A DNA stretch of 64,000 nt from Batkoa obscura (GCA_030770535.1 JASVEC010000046.1:1-64000), one strand, 5' to 3'. Shown: positions 10,922 to 21,595, counted from the stretch's first letter. Made by a program: numbers and translations. Notes: generated from the letters alone by a model not told the origin.

Positions 10922-11850
10922 ATTTTTTATATTTTGTATTGTTAATTTTGATACTGAAGGTTAATAAACATGATACTATACTCTATCAGGCTTTTATACT
11001 TTTTGATAAGTATTTGTTTATTATAAACACATTGTACTTTTATACTTGAATGGTCAGATACTATACAAAATAGAACTAAAGGGCACCTTAAATCATTTGT
11101 TACAGAAATATCCAACTGAGTTATATCTTTCTCTATAATACAATTAAAGGTTCTTTATTTTGATTGAATTATCTTCTGCAGCTTTGTTTTTTGTCAATAC
11201 ATTCCATCTCCCTATCTTTATTACTGTTACTTAATCATATTAATTAAAAACTAAACTGATTATAAAGCGGAATAGATGTTCTTATGATTGAAAAAAAAAT
11301 TAGAATTTTTCATCTTTTATTAAGAATACTCAGTACCCTTAAATTTGTTTATATTTTAGATTTAATTGATGATATGTAATTTAATTGTAACCCTATTTTT
11401 TATTGGGAAGAAGCGATTTTATTTGTTTCTATTTTTATTCTTTATAAGTGAATACTACACATTATCAGATTTCATTATCCCTTGACCTCCATTTTAAACT
11501 CAATTATAATTATGTTTTTTATTAAGAAGGAATGGTTTCATTTATTTATCTTGGTCTTTGTTTTTTATTAAACAATACTCGGTACTATTAACTTAATTGT
11601 ACTTCAGCTCTATTGTGCAAGTTTTTGCTATGAAGAAATAGTTTTTTCATTATTGGCTTTGTCTTTATTAAAGAATAGTTGTCACTTTAAATTTTATTTT
11701 ACTTTTAACTTAATAATAATGCACAATTAGCTACTATCCGACTTATTATTAAGAATAAATGGTTTTTATTTATATTCATGTTTTTTGTCCATGTTTATTC
11801 TTTACTTTTATTTTTTAATTTATTTTTAATATTTAAATGTCCTACTTAGA
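10922..11850. repeat. Upstream region of the lipase pseudogene with an amplified block
   Basis: The first ~330 bp resembles the upstream DNA of the intact lipases. The block that occurs once above lipases 1 and 2 (TTTTTATTGGGAAGAA..GATTTTATTTGTTT and similar) then recurs about four times, near 11395, 11515, 11620 and 11750, as degraded tandem units of roughly 110-130 bp. No ORF. Confidence 0.5.
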
Positions 11851-12329
11851 AACTACTCATATAACAGTTAACAATGTAATAACTATTAATGTTAGGAAAT
11901 TATATGTGTAAATTTTATGCTAAAATAGTATCATATTTATTATATGACGTATTTGAAGCTTTCAATAATATAACAAATTTAATAAAATAAGAGCGGATGT
12001 TTTTTAAATATTTCTTCCATTTTTTAAACAACCTGTTTTAAAAAAACCTTAAATTTTCAAACAAAAAACACAAAAGTTTTACTACTTGAAGAGAAACAAT
12101 ATTACTATTTTTAATCCTTTGTTTTATGAAGAAGTAGATAAAACATTGAAATATTTAATAAATGCTATGTGAATAATAGGAATAAAGTTTAAGTTTTACA
12201 ATCTTTAATACATCTCATTTTAGCTATGTTTGATAAAATCATTGATTGTATTTATAATCAAGATAATAATCCTACTATTTAATTTTTGCAATAATCCCTT
12301 TACTATCATTATGTACAAAGAATATATAT
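11851..12329. other. AT-rich intergenic DNA
   Basis: No gene. A faint match to the short-element core may lie at 11991-12040 but is too degraded to call. Confidence 0.35.
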
Positions 12330-12426
12330 GAGGATGTTTTTTTGATTTCACCACTTTTTCCATTTTTTAAGTATTGTTTAAGTGGAGAGACTGTTAGTAA
12401 AATTCTTAAACAAAAAAAACATCACC
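12330..12426 (+). mobile_element. Short element of the GGGG family (97 bp)
   Basis: GAGGATG...CATCACC with ATAT on both sides. Confidence 0.85.
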
Positions 12427-12758
12427 ATATAGTATATCAATTTTATACTTTATTAGCATTTCTGTCCAATTAAAAAATAACATGCATAGTTTAAACTTGA
12501 ATTTTAATTTAGTTTTGTAAAACAGCACCAATTTATATTAGATGGGTCATACAAATACTAAAAGAAAGCATTTAAGTTATTCTAACTAATGTCGTATATT
12601 TATTTTCCATATGAAATGTTACTTTGATTTAATAGCTCTAGAAGCTAATATTCTCTATTTAGCCAATTATCATAAATAATAATAATTTTAAAAAACCTAA
12701 GAATTACAACGTACACAAAGTTTTTCCCTAGCTTTATACAGCAGTATTATTTAATTTC

Positions 12759-14232
12759 GATAAAAAATAAACAAAATGAAAAATAAAAAGGAAATAAAAG
12801 AATTGTTTATTGAAATTAACATTCACCACCCAATCTAATACCCCAAACAGTCAAATGATCATTTACCGAAGGTTTGTACCATTTTGACGCAGAACAACTA
12901 GAATCTTCTAATTTATTAGTTTTACAATGAATATTTCTATCGCCATTAACCCAAAGCTCATTATGATGATGACAATAGTCAGAAACTAAACTAAGCTTAG
13001 GTGGTAAATGAGGTACTATATCATTATTATTAACAACTCGAGTGAATGTAAAAGTTTGTTGATTCAAATATCGTGCAAATTCCTTATCTCCAACCCTTGG
13101 TTCTCCATAAGTAAATACTTGTAACTTATCATCTTTTAAGTTTAGTTTTTCTCTTAACATTAAAGAACTTAAAGTGGCTATTGAGCCACCCAAACTATGC
13201 CCAACAATAACTAATTTATAATCTTTATGCTCATTCATCAGTTGTTTTAACTTATTCATATACATTGGTAATAATTCATCACTACATTGTTTAAATCCAC
13301 GATGAACTTTATATTCTTTTTTATCAAATATAATAGGATCTTTGAAAAACTTAGCATCTTGAATAAAGTTTCTTAATGAAGAACTCCCACGAAAACCTAG
13401 AGTAATAGCTTTTTTCATATTATCAACAGCTAAATAGGCTTTAGTTTCTGTCTTTTTATCAAAATAAGTTCCTCGATGCTGAATCGGTACATGTTGACAA
13501 TGAGAGCATGACCAATTCATTAAATTCATATCATTACAGTAAGCTGCACCTGCTAATCGAGCATAATATTTACTAGTTTGAATATCACTCACTTTTAATT
13601 GAGTTGGTAATTCAATGGCACGTCCAGTAGCTTCCTCCTGGGACTCTGGTTCTAATTTGACATTTTCTTTCAAATAATTTAAATTTTCCATCAAATCTTT
13701 AAAATAATCATCTTGTACTGGTTCCGTATTGTTAGTGCCAGTATTCAAACTGGGTTTGATATTATTTGATGGTAATACATTATCATTAGTAGTAGTAGTA
13801 GCACTGTTACCAGTTGTTTCAGTTGATTGACATTGAATTAATGATATGCCGAAAAATAAAGCAATAATAGCCGGATTATTGTAACTTAAGAGCATGTTTC
13901 TAATATATTATAGATGATTGATTTGATGTATGATTTTTATAAATATAAGGCCAACATTTACAGGGTTTATATACTTTTTTAATGAATACGTATTTAGTGT
14001 TACTATACTATGGGGTGATTTTACGTAGTCTAGCTATTTGATAAAAATAAGACTAAAGATTAGTTGGAATCGTTAACTATTGATATATTTAATCAAAACA
14101 ACAATATTGGTAGAATTTGTTTAATATTCAAGGTACCCTTTATAGTTTAATTTAATTATTCTTTAAATTAATCATGTAATCTGACTTTTGATTTCATTAC
14201 AATATTATTCTATTTAGTTATTAGATTTTAAT
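12759..14232 (-). repeat. Inverted duplication, left arm (lipase copy 3)
   Basis: Reverse complement of about 31283-32758. Identity looks complete or nearly so from just past the stop codon to about 340 bp above the start. The match ends abruptly at the left edge (after TTTTTTATCGAAATT). At the other edge it changes into clearly related but diverged sequence. Confidence 0.85.
12816..13895 (-). CDS. Secreted class 3 lipase (copy 3, identical twin of the 31.6 kb gene)
   Basis: Single exon, 359 residues. Residues 1-22 are a signal peptide, 23-100 a Thr/Asn-rich pro-region, then the catalytic domain with FRGSS (168-172), GHSLGGS (Ser234), NDIVPHLPP (Asp292) and DHL (His347). All triad residues are present. 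The protein is identical over its full length to that of the plus-strand gene at 31616-32695, and the DNA stretches I compared also match. Compared with copies 1 and 2, the residue after the nucleophile elbow is Ser instead of Ala. Extracellular lipid hydrolysis is inferred from the family. Confidence 0.95.
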   Translation of the reverse strand: MLLSYNNPAIIALFFGISLIQCQSTETTGNSATTTTNDNVLPSNNIKPSLNTGTNNTEPVQDDYFKDLMENLNYLKENVKLEPESQEEATGRAIELPTQLKVSDIQTSKYYARLAGAAYCNDMNLMNWSCSHCQHVPIQHRGTYFDKKTETKAYLAVDNMKKAITLGFRGSSSLRNFIQDAKFFKDPIIFDKKEYKVHRGFKQCSDELLPMYMNKLKQLMNEHKDYKLVIVGHSLGGSIATLSSLMLREKLNLKDDKLQVFTYGEPRVGDKEFARYLNQQTFTFTRVVNNNDIVPHLPPKLSLVSDYCHHHNELWVNGDRNIHCKTNKLEDSSCSASKWYKPSVNDHLTVWGIRLGGEC

Positions 14233-15246
14233 GATATTACTTAATCAAATTGATTAAATATACTTTAATTAAATTAAGTAGGAGTAGCTTAGTCATGAGA
14301 AAAAAAGTTAATAAAATACGGGCAATTTTTTATCGCACGTTAAACTTAGAAAGTATGTTTTGAAGGATCACCAAAGACTTACAATTCCATTTAATCAATG
14401 CAACCCTAAAATTCCAGCTAATGAAACGAGTATTGATAAAAAAACAGCCAATTTTTCGATTCATTATAATATTTGATAATTAGTAAAAATTAAGCTTAAA
14501 TTAAGTATTAAAAGTTTAAGGAAAATATAAATGTATGTCAAAGTAATAGTATTGGCATATCATTGTCTTCATCAAAACTTTTTTTAGCTATCATTTATTT
14601 AATAAGCTAAAAATTGGCTTCATTTTTTATTTTATTAGCTGAAATTTTTTGGGGAGTTACACTAGTCAAAGATGACTGACCACATTCTAAGCTTAGTTTG
14701 TGAAAAAATGACTCTAGCCTTCCCATTTCCAATTAAATTTTGCAGAAAAATCAAAACTTTAGATCTCCCGCTTTGTGTTACTATTTCTATATTTATAAAA
14801 TTATCTAATAATACTACGCTCTTTTGTACTTTTTCTCGAATTTGATTTTAAGTATTATTTTTTTTATTAGATACAAACGGTATTGTATATATTTATCTTT
14901 GTTACGTTTTTCATATATATTCCCAATCTTTAGTTTCATATTTATTTTACTCAATTTTAGTCTTTATAATTTAATAAACTATTAATAATAACTCTTCATA
15001 TATTAGTTAAAAGTGTAATACAACTTAAAAAGGGTGTAATTACTGTTAACATCAAATAATTATAATAATAAAATTTTGAATAATGTAGGTATAACTATTT
15101 AAATTTAATAAAAGTAAGATAAACGTAAGCCTAGATTTATTAGTATAAGGACTGATATTCGTTTTAAGATATTGAAAAAATAACCCAACTTCGATTAAAA
15201 CAATCAATTAATCTATTAATTTGAATAACGAAAAAGTTCATAACAT
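14233..15246. other. AT-rich intergenic DNA
   Basis: The first ~60 bp is the diverged continuation of the inverted duplication. The rest has no recognised gene or repeat. Confidence 0.4.
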
Positions 15247-15344
15247 GAGGATACATTTTTGTGTTTAAGAATTTTAGTAACAATTTTTCCGCTCAAATAG
15301 CACTTAAAAAATGGAAAAAGTAATGAAGCCAAAAAAACATCACC
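15247..15344 (-). mobile_element. Short element of the GGGG family (98 bp)
   Basis: GAGGATAC...CATCACC; flanks ACAT and ATAT differ at one base, so this is an older insertion. Confidence 0.75.
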
Positions 15345-15763
15345 ATATAAATTTAATAAAATAATATAAAAACATAATTCCTTTATGCAATATAGTTTAT
15401 AGGCTGTTTCTGTACCTTTGAATTAAAAAAATTAACTGGTTTTAATTATTCTATTTTTACTTTTTACAACTATTAGAACAAATACTAATGATTAAATTAT
15501 ATTCTAATTAAACCCTTGAACTTATCTTATTATATTATTCATAATTATTCTTTATATGTATTTTTAACTTTTTGATATTTTAGGTTTTTATGGTTTGGTT
15601 TAAGTTACTATTAATAAGAGGTATTTGTATATTAGTCAAGGGGGTAATATTTATTGATATGAAATAATTGTAATATAGAATAAATATTGGATAAAGAATG
15701 ATTTTTAATTAAAGATATAGGAATGTCCAAATTGGTTTCAGAATTTTCTAAAATCAATCAAAT

Positions 15764-15860
15764 GGGAGTGTTTTTTTACTTCATTATTTTTTCCATCTTT
15801 TAAGCGCTGTTCGAGTGGAAAATTTGTTGGTAAAATTCTTAAATACAAAAATACATCCCC
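15764..15860 (+). mobile_element. Short element inside copy E (97 bp)
   Basis: GGGAGTG...ATCCCC with AAAT on both sides; it splits the left end of E 45 bp in. Confidence 0.85.
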
Positions 15861-16655
15861 AAATTAAGTTCTTAAATTTAGCCTTTAACATGTGATAGTT
15901 AATTTAAAAAGCTTAAAGTTGAACTTTTTTAGTTAATTTATAAAAATTATCTTAATTGTCTTGTTTTTTTAAATGATTTTTTTATCTACTTTACATTATT
16001 TTGATTGAATATTTAAAATAGTTTTATCAAATGTTTAATAGATATATAATATATATGGTTATTTCACTTTATTTTTTTTATTAAAATTAAAATAAAAGTT
16101 TTAGATTTAATACAAAAATCGACATAATCATTTAAAAATAAAAAAATTAATAAGTAGATTAAAATTATTAGGTGGTATTTATTTGGTAAGTTGGTTTTTT
16201 ATTAAGATTTAATGAGAAAATAAAATAATAATAATAAATGTTTATCAAATAAACATAATAATAAAAGATAAAATAAAATAAAAACAAAAAAAATCCTTTA
16301 ATAAAAGAAGCTATGTAATTATATAAATTTCATATATGCATTTAAAAAAACATATGGGGCTGTCCTAATTGGTTTCAGAATCTACTTAGAAATTAATCCA
16401 AATTTAAAATTTCAAGTTTGTGTCCAATATAACGGTTAAATCTAGAAAGCCTAAAATTAAATGTCTCTATTTAAAACTTATTTTAATTGTTTCCTTTTCT
16501 TAAATAGCTAATTTTCCTAACTATATATTTTATGTTAGTTCTGTTAGATATTTAACAGATATATAATATATAACTATATGATTATATAATTATATAAATA
16601 CATAATTATATAAACACAGTTATTTAACTTTATTTTTTGTTGAAATAAAAATAAA

Positions 16656-17153
16656 ATGCAAACTTTCATAACTAAACTTCGAAATGGAATTTTTGAAAAC
16701 TTCAATACAATAGGGAGGAGTACACAATATAAACATTGTAATTCATTTACATCAATTTTAAGAGCTACTTATAACAATCCAGGGTTTATGGAATTTTATA
16801 ATAAAACAAAACAAAGAAAAGATATATTATCAAAGTTTACTATCGATAATAATAAACTTAATCAAGTAATGTATAAAATTAGTGCTTTAAGGGAAACAGG
16901 AAACAAAAGTCAGCAAGTAGCGTTATTATCGACTATAGCTTCAGTATATTCTTTTGATGAATGTAAGAGTTTTGGGTTTAATATAAATAGAAATCAGTAT
17001 GATTATTCAAAAACAAGTAATAATAATAAAAGATCAACATTACAACCTATTATTAAAAATACAAAAAAAATTAAAGATGACCAAATTGAAACTATTATAC
17101 AATATTTACTAAATGATTCAACTATTTCATCAAGATTTAATAAAGAATACTGA
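16656..17153 (+). CDS. Transposon copy A, N-terminal transposase part (ORF1)
   Basis: 165 residues, Lys/Asn-rich, no membrane segment. A central helix-rich stretch (LLSTIASVYSFDECKSFGF) and a following QIETIIQYLLNDSTISSR look like the usual N-terminal region of this kind of transposase, which in relatives runs on directly into the CxxC region. Here the frame stops 47 bp before ORF2 and is offset by one base. Copy C carries a small length difference at this joint. ORF1 and ORF2 are therefore probably one transposase gene split by a small indel, or less likely by an intron. Also present on the minus strand in copy B (21120-21440), shortened and frameshifted. Confidence 0.7.
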   Translation: MQTFITKLRNGIFENFNTIGRSTQYKHCNSFTSILRATYNNPGFMEFYNKTKQRKDILSKFTIDNNKLNQVMYKISALRETGNKSQQVALLSTIASVYSFDECKSFGFNINRNQYDYSKTSNNNKRSTLQPIIKNTKKIKDDQIETIIQYLLNDSTISSRFNKEY

Positions 17154-17200
17154 TAGTAAATGTTCATCAGATAATATATATATTAAATAAAAGTAGAAGA

Positions 17201-18355
17201 ATGATATATAGTAAATATTTTAATGATTCAAAAGATAGGGGGATAGCTAGATCAACATTTCTTAAATATATACCAAATAATTTCAAAAATCCAGCAAGAA
17301 AAACAGATTTATGTAATATATGTCCCCAGTATACAGTCAGAAAAAAGTTATTTGAAAATAAAATAAATACAGCAAAAAACAAAGCAGAGATAGAAGAAAT
17401 TTTCAACGAAGAAGAAAAATTATACAAATTACATAAATTCTGTGTTGATACTCAAAAAAACACATTTAATGAAACTATCAAAAAATTAAATAATAAAAGT
17501 TGTATAATAGTTTTAGATTTTAAACAAAATATGGAAATAGGAACAAGACCAGATTCAATAAATCTAGATCATTATAATAAACAAGCTATATCAGTATTAG
17601 GCTTTGGTGTATTATATTTAAAAGATGATAAAACAATAGGCAAAGTTTACTTTGATTATTTATCTGAAATATTGAATCATGATTCAGCATATGCAGGAGA
17701 TTGTTTAATCAATTTGATCTCTACAGAGCTTCTATTTAAAAAGTTTACAAAAATTAATATATGGGCAGATACAGGAAATCATTTTAGATCCCAAGAGTTT
17801 CTACACTATATGTTTAAAGAAATTCATAAAATAAATAGTAGTTTGAATGTTAATCTTAATTTTTTTGCTGAGCATCATGGAAAAAGTATAGTTGATGGAC
17901 ATTTTGGAAACCTTTCAAAATGGAAAAGTAGTTTTGAAGCGTTAGGTAAAATAGAAGACATTAATCAATTAATTTCAAGATTTGAGGCTTTTATTTGCGA
18001 GCATAATAAAATTAATAACCTGACTGTTAATAATGGGAAAACAGATATAATTTTTAAAAAGTACCAAACAAACAAAAACATAAAAAGAATAATAGAGATG
18101 CAAGGAATTAAGAAGTATTTACACCTTATTAAACATAACAATAAACTACATTGTTATCCGGTATCTGATACATCAAAAAAAAGCGATATAGTCCCAATCA
18201 AAGTTATAGATTCTATAGAAAACAGAAAAATTAAAAGATCGATCCCAGCTTACCTTACGAAGATAACAGAGAATTTAAAAATTTCGATATTTACTAAGCA
18301 AGTAAATAGTTTGTTGAATGATAGAAATAGATTGTTAAATGTTAGGATTACTTAA
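17201..18355 (+). CDS. Transposon copy A, DDE-type transposase catalytic part (ORF2)
   Basis: 384 residues. Near the N-terminus, STFLKYIPNNFK is followed by a CNIC zinc-binding-like motif (about residues 38-41). VLDFKQNMEIG (about 104-114) supplies a likely first catalytic Asp and KINIWADTGNHFRSQEF a likely second. FAEHHGKSIVDGHFG follows and is characteristic of a widespread but poorly named transposase group seen in fungi and protists. The third catalytic residue probably lies in or near EHHGKS. Expected function: cut-and-paste movement of this element and of short relatives with the same ends. The frame is open and lacks the short-element insertion seen in copy B. Confidence 0.85.
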   Translation: MIYSKYFNDSKDRGIARSTFLKYIPNNFKNPARKTDLCNICPQYTVRKKLFENKINTAKNKAEIEEIFNEEEKLYKLHKFCVDTQKNTFNETIKKLNNKSCIIVLDFKQNMEIGTRPDSINLDHYNKQAISVLGFGVLYLKDDKTIGKVYFDYLSEILNHDSAYAGDCLINLISTELLFKKFTKINIWADTGNHFRSQEFLHYMFKEIHKINSSLNVNLNFFAEHHGKSIVDGHFGNLSKWKSSFEALGKIEDINQLISRFEAFICEHNKINNLTVNNGKTDIIFKKYQTNKNIKRIIEMQGIKKYLHLIKHNNKLHCYPVSDTSKKSDIVPIKVIDSIENRKIKRSIPAYLTKITENLKISIFTKQVNSLLNDRNRLLNVRIT

Positions 18356-18810
18356 GTTATTAATAGCTAAGTTAATAAATAGTCAAAGAACAAGTAACTG
18401 TAATAATATGTAAAAACTATTATTACTTGTACTATATAGGGATGGTTAATTATAGTTTTGGGGCTAACCACTCCCTCCCATGCAGCTATTTATTAACTTG
18501 GCAATATATTAATAATGTAATTATAACATTAAAATAGTTTATTTATTTGATAATAAATCTACGATGTTGGTTATAAAGCAGTTGATAATAAATATTTCTT
18601 AATTAAGCTTTGTAAGAACATGTATCTAAGATCTAGTAGAAATTCAAGTAACTTACAGTATGAGCTATAATAGAATGATTTAGAACTGTGTTTGGGTACC
18701 TTTGTTTTAATAAAAGATGTGATTTTATAGAATTTTAAGCGAAGTTTTTAAAATACAATTTTTAAAAAAAATTGGATAAAATAATGAAACTAATTCAGAC
18801 AACACCATAT

Positions 18811-19029
18811 TTAGTAAAACTATTAAAAATCAAATAATAAAAACAAAACCAGATTTAATAAATTCAGGTTGTTATAATAAATAGCTATCTCAATATTCTA
18901 GTTTAATATTATATATATAAAATAAGAAAATAATAAAATAATAAAATAATAAAATAATAAAATAATAAAATAATAGGTAAAGTATATTTTGGTTATTTAT
19001 TTAAAACGTTAAATCGTGAATTAATATAT
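18811..19029 (+). mobile_element. Decayed transposase fragment of copy E
   Basis: Matches the middle of ORF2 of copy A (the TRPDSINLDHYNKQ to YLSEILNHDS region) at nucleotide level with many changes. It contains an AAAATAAT microsatellite at 18930-18975 and stops where a short element begins at 19030. Confidence 0.75.
18930..18975. repeat. AAAATAAT microsatellite
   Basis: About five tandem AAAATAAT-type units inside the decayed transposase. Confidence 0.85.
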
Positions 19030-19129
19030 GGGGATATGTTCTTTTATTTAAGAAGTTCACTAGCAACTTTCCACTCGAATAGCGCTTAAAAGGTGGAAAA
19101 AGTAATGAAACCAAAAAACACCCCCCCCC
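19030..19129 (-). mobile_element. Short element in copy E (about 100 bp)
   Basis: GGGGATATG...ACCCCCCCCC; left flank ATAT, right flank AAAT (one mismatch). Inserted after the GATTCAGCATAT position of the transposase. Confidence 0.75.
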
Positions 19130-19516
19130 AAATATTGATTAGTTAACTTTAAAATCTAAGATTCTTACTTATAAATATAAAAACTATTAATTTAACTATT
19201 AATAAAAATAAATATTGGGTTGTCTGAATTAGTTTCATTATTTTATCCAATTTTTTTTAAAAATTGTATTTTAAAAACTTTGCTTAAAATTCTATAAAAT
19301 CACATCTTTTATTAAAATAAAAGTACCCAGATACAGTTCTAAATCATTCTATTATAGTTTATACTGTAAGTTAGTTGAATTTCTACTAGATCTTAAATAC
19401 ATATTCTTATAAAACTTTATAGAGGAACATTTATTACTAACTGCTTTATAACTAACACTATAGATTTGCTATCAAATAAATAAACTATTTTAATGTTATA
19501 ATTACATTATTAATAT

Positions 19517-19615
19517 GGGGATGATTTTTTTGATTTCATTACTTTTTCCACCTTTTAAGCGCTATTCAAGCGGAAAATTTGTTAGTAAAATTCTTAAACA
19601 CAAAAATACATCCCC
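19517..19615 (+). mobile_element. Short element in the noncoding end of copy B (99 bp)
   Basis: GGGGATG...CATCCCC with ATAT on both sides. The empty site is visible in copy A (18505-18525, reverse complement), which carries ATAT once, proving a 4-bp duplication. Confidence 0.92.
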
Positions 19616-19774
19616 ATATATTGCCAAGTTAATAAATAGCTGCATGGAAGGGAGTGGTTAGTCCCAAAGCTATAATTAACCATCGCTATATAATACAAGT
19701 AATATAGTAATACTTTTTACTTATCATTACAATTAATTATTCCTTGATTATTTATTAACTTGGATATTAATGAT

Positions 19775-21031
19775 TTAAGTAATATTGACGTTTAACAATC
19801 TATTTCTATCATTCAACAAACTACTTACTTGTTTAGTAAATATCGAAATTTTTAAATTCTCTGTTATCTTCGTAAGGTAAGCTGGGATTGATCTTTTAAT
19901 TTTTCTATTTTCTATAGAATCTATAGTTTCAATTAGGATTATGTCGCTTTTTTTTGATGTATTAGATACCGGATAACAATGTAGTTTATTGTTATGTTTA
20001 ATAAGGTGTAAATACTTCTTAATTCCTTGCATCTCTATTATTCTTTTTATGTTTTTGTTTGTTTGGTACTTTTTAAAAATTATATCTGTTTTCCCATTAT
20101 TAACAGTCAGGTTATTAATTTTATTATGCTCGCAAATAAAAGCCTCAAATCTTGAAATTAATTGATTAATGTCTTCTATTTTACCTAACGCTTCAAAACT
20201 ACTTTTCCATTTTGAAAGGTTTCCAAAATGTCCATCAACTATACTTTTTCCATGATGCTCAGCAAAAAAATTAAGATTAACATTCAAACTACTATTTATT
20301 TTATGAATTTCTTTAAACATATAGTGTAGAAACTCTTGGGATCTAAAATGATTTCCTGTATCTGCCCATATATTAATTTTTGTAAACTTTTTAAATAGAA
20401 GCTCTGTAGAGATCAAATTGATTAAACAATCTCCTGCATATGAGGATGTATTTTTGTGTTTAGGAATTTTACTAACAAATTTTCCACTCAAATAGTGCTT
20501 AAAAAACGGAAAAATAATGAAATCAAAAAAAACAGCCCCATATGCTGAATCATGATTCAATATTTCAGATAAATAATCAAAGTAAACTTTGCCTATTGTT
20601 TTATCATCTTTTAAATATAATACACCAAAGCCTAATACTGATATAGCTTGTTTATTATAATGATCTAGATTTATTGAATCTGGTCTTGTTCCTATTTCCA
20701 TATTTTGTTTAAAATCTAAAACTATTATACAACTTTTATTATTTAATTTTTTGATAGTTTCATTAAATGTGTTTTTTTGAGTATCAACACAGAATTTATG
20801 TAATTTGTATAATTTTTCTTCTTCGTTGAAAATTTCTTCTATCTCTGCTTTGTTTTTTGCTGTATTTATTTTATTTTCAAATAACTTTTTTCTGACTGTA
20901 TACTGGGGACATATATTACATAAATCTGTTTTTCTTGCTGGATTTTTGAAATTATTTGGTATATATTTAAGAAATGTTGATCTAGCTATCCCCCTATCTT
21001 TTGAATCATTAAAATATTTACTATATATCAT
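19775..21031 (-). CDS. Transposon copy B, transposase ORF2 with an in-frame short-element insertion
   Basis: 418 residues: the 384-residue transposase of copy A plus 34 extra residues placed after NHDSAY. The extra segment is the short element at 20442-20539 plus its 4-bp duplication (102 bp, divisible by three) read without a stop. Apart from this the two proteins differ at only a few sites near the C-terminus. CNIC, VLDFKQN, WADTGNHFR and EHHGKSIVDGHFG are all kept. Whether the enzyme works with a hydrophobic 34-residue insertion between the two likely catalytic Asp motifs is unknown. Confidence 0.85.
   Translation of the reverse strand: MIYSKYFNDSKDRGIARSTFLKYIPNNFKNPARKTDLCNICPQYTVRKKLFENKINTAKNKAEIEEIFNEEEKLYKLHKFCVDTQKNTFNETIKKLNNKSCIIVLDFKQNMEIGTRPDSINLDHYNKQAISVLGFGVLYLKDDKTIGKVYFDYLSEILNHDSAYGAVFFDFIIFPFFKHYLSGKFVSKIPKHKNTSSYAGDCLINLISTELLFKKFTKINIWADTGNHFRSQEFLHYMFKEIHKINSSLNVNLNFFAEHHGKSIVDGHFGNLSKWKSSFEALGKIEDINQLISRFEAFICEHNKINNLTVNNGKTDIIFKKYQTNKNIKRIIEMQGIKKYLHLIKHNNKLHCYPVSNTSKKSDIILIETIDSIENRKIKRSIPAYLTKITENLKISIFTKQVSSLLNDRNRLLNVNIT
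20442..20539 (-). mobile_element. Short element inserted in frame in the copy B transposase (98 bp)
   Basis: GAGGATG...CAGCCCC with ATAT on both sides; copy A holds the empty site (GCATATGC near 17689). Confidence 0.93.
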
Positions 21032-21119
21032 TCTTCTACTTTTATTTAATATATATATTATCTGATGAACATTTACTATCAGTATTCTTTATTAAATCTT
21101 GATGAAATAGTTGAATCAT

Positions 21120-21445
21120 TTAGTAAATATTGTATAATAGTTTCAATTTGATCATCTTTGGTTTTTTTGTATTTTTAATAATAGGTTGTAACGTTGATAT
21201 TTTATTTTTATTACTTGTTTTTGAATAATCATATTGATTTCTATTTATATTAAACCCAAAACTTTTACATTCATCAAAAGAATACACTGAAGCTATAGTT
21301 GATAATAACGCTACCTGTTGATTTTTATTTCCTGTTTCCCTTAAAGCACTAATTTTATACATTTCTTGATTGAGTTTATTATTATCGATAGTAAACTTTG
21401 ATAATATTTTTTTATTATTTTGCTTTATTATAAAATTCCATAAAC
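21120..21445 (-). pseudogene. Transposon copy B, damaged ORF1
   Basis: Matches ORF1 of copy A, but the 5' part is separated by the short element at 21497 and the 3' end is frameshifted, giving a different tail after NTKK. Probably non-functional. Confidence 0.75.
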
Positions 21446-21496
21446 CCTGGATTGTTATAAGTGGCTCTTAAAATTGATGTAAATGAATTACAGTAT

Positions 21497-21595
21497 GGGG
21501 ATGTACTTTTGTATTTAAGAATTTTACTAACAATTTTTCTACTAAAACAGTGCTTAAAAGATGGAAAAAATAATGAAGTCAGAAAAAACACCCTC
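21497..21595 (-). mobile_element. Short element splitting ORF1 of copy B (99 bp)
   Basis: GGGGATG...ACCCTC; flanks GTAT and ATAT (one mismatch). The empty site in copy A is at about 16735. Confidence 0.85.

Larger units (their letters stand above)
16356..18806 (+). mobile_element. Near-full GGGG-family DNA transposon (copy A), 2.45 kb
   Basis: Ends GGGGCTGTCCTAATTGGTTTCA and TGAAACTAATTCAGACAACACC are imperfect inverted repeats of about 22 bp. ATAT is duplicated on both sides (16352-16355 and 18807-18810). Inside are two ORFs in series, then about 450 bp of noncoding DNA containing a hairpin (AGTTAATAAATAG near 18369 against CTATTTATTAACTT near 18482). It is inserted in the older copy E. It is the best-preserved member in the window and the likely model for the autonomous element. 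The superfamily is uncertain: the 4-bp A/T duplication and GGG ends recall Sola-like elements, but I cannot confirm this by reading. Confidence 0.88.

Noticed and set aside
17167-17427. Hydrophobic 86-residue minus-strand frame inside transposase ORF2 (also 20805-21065)
   Set aside because: Antisense shadow of the AT-rich transposase gene; no independent signature.
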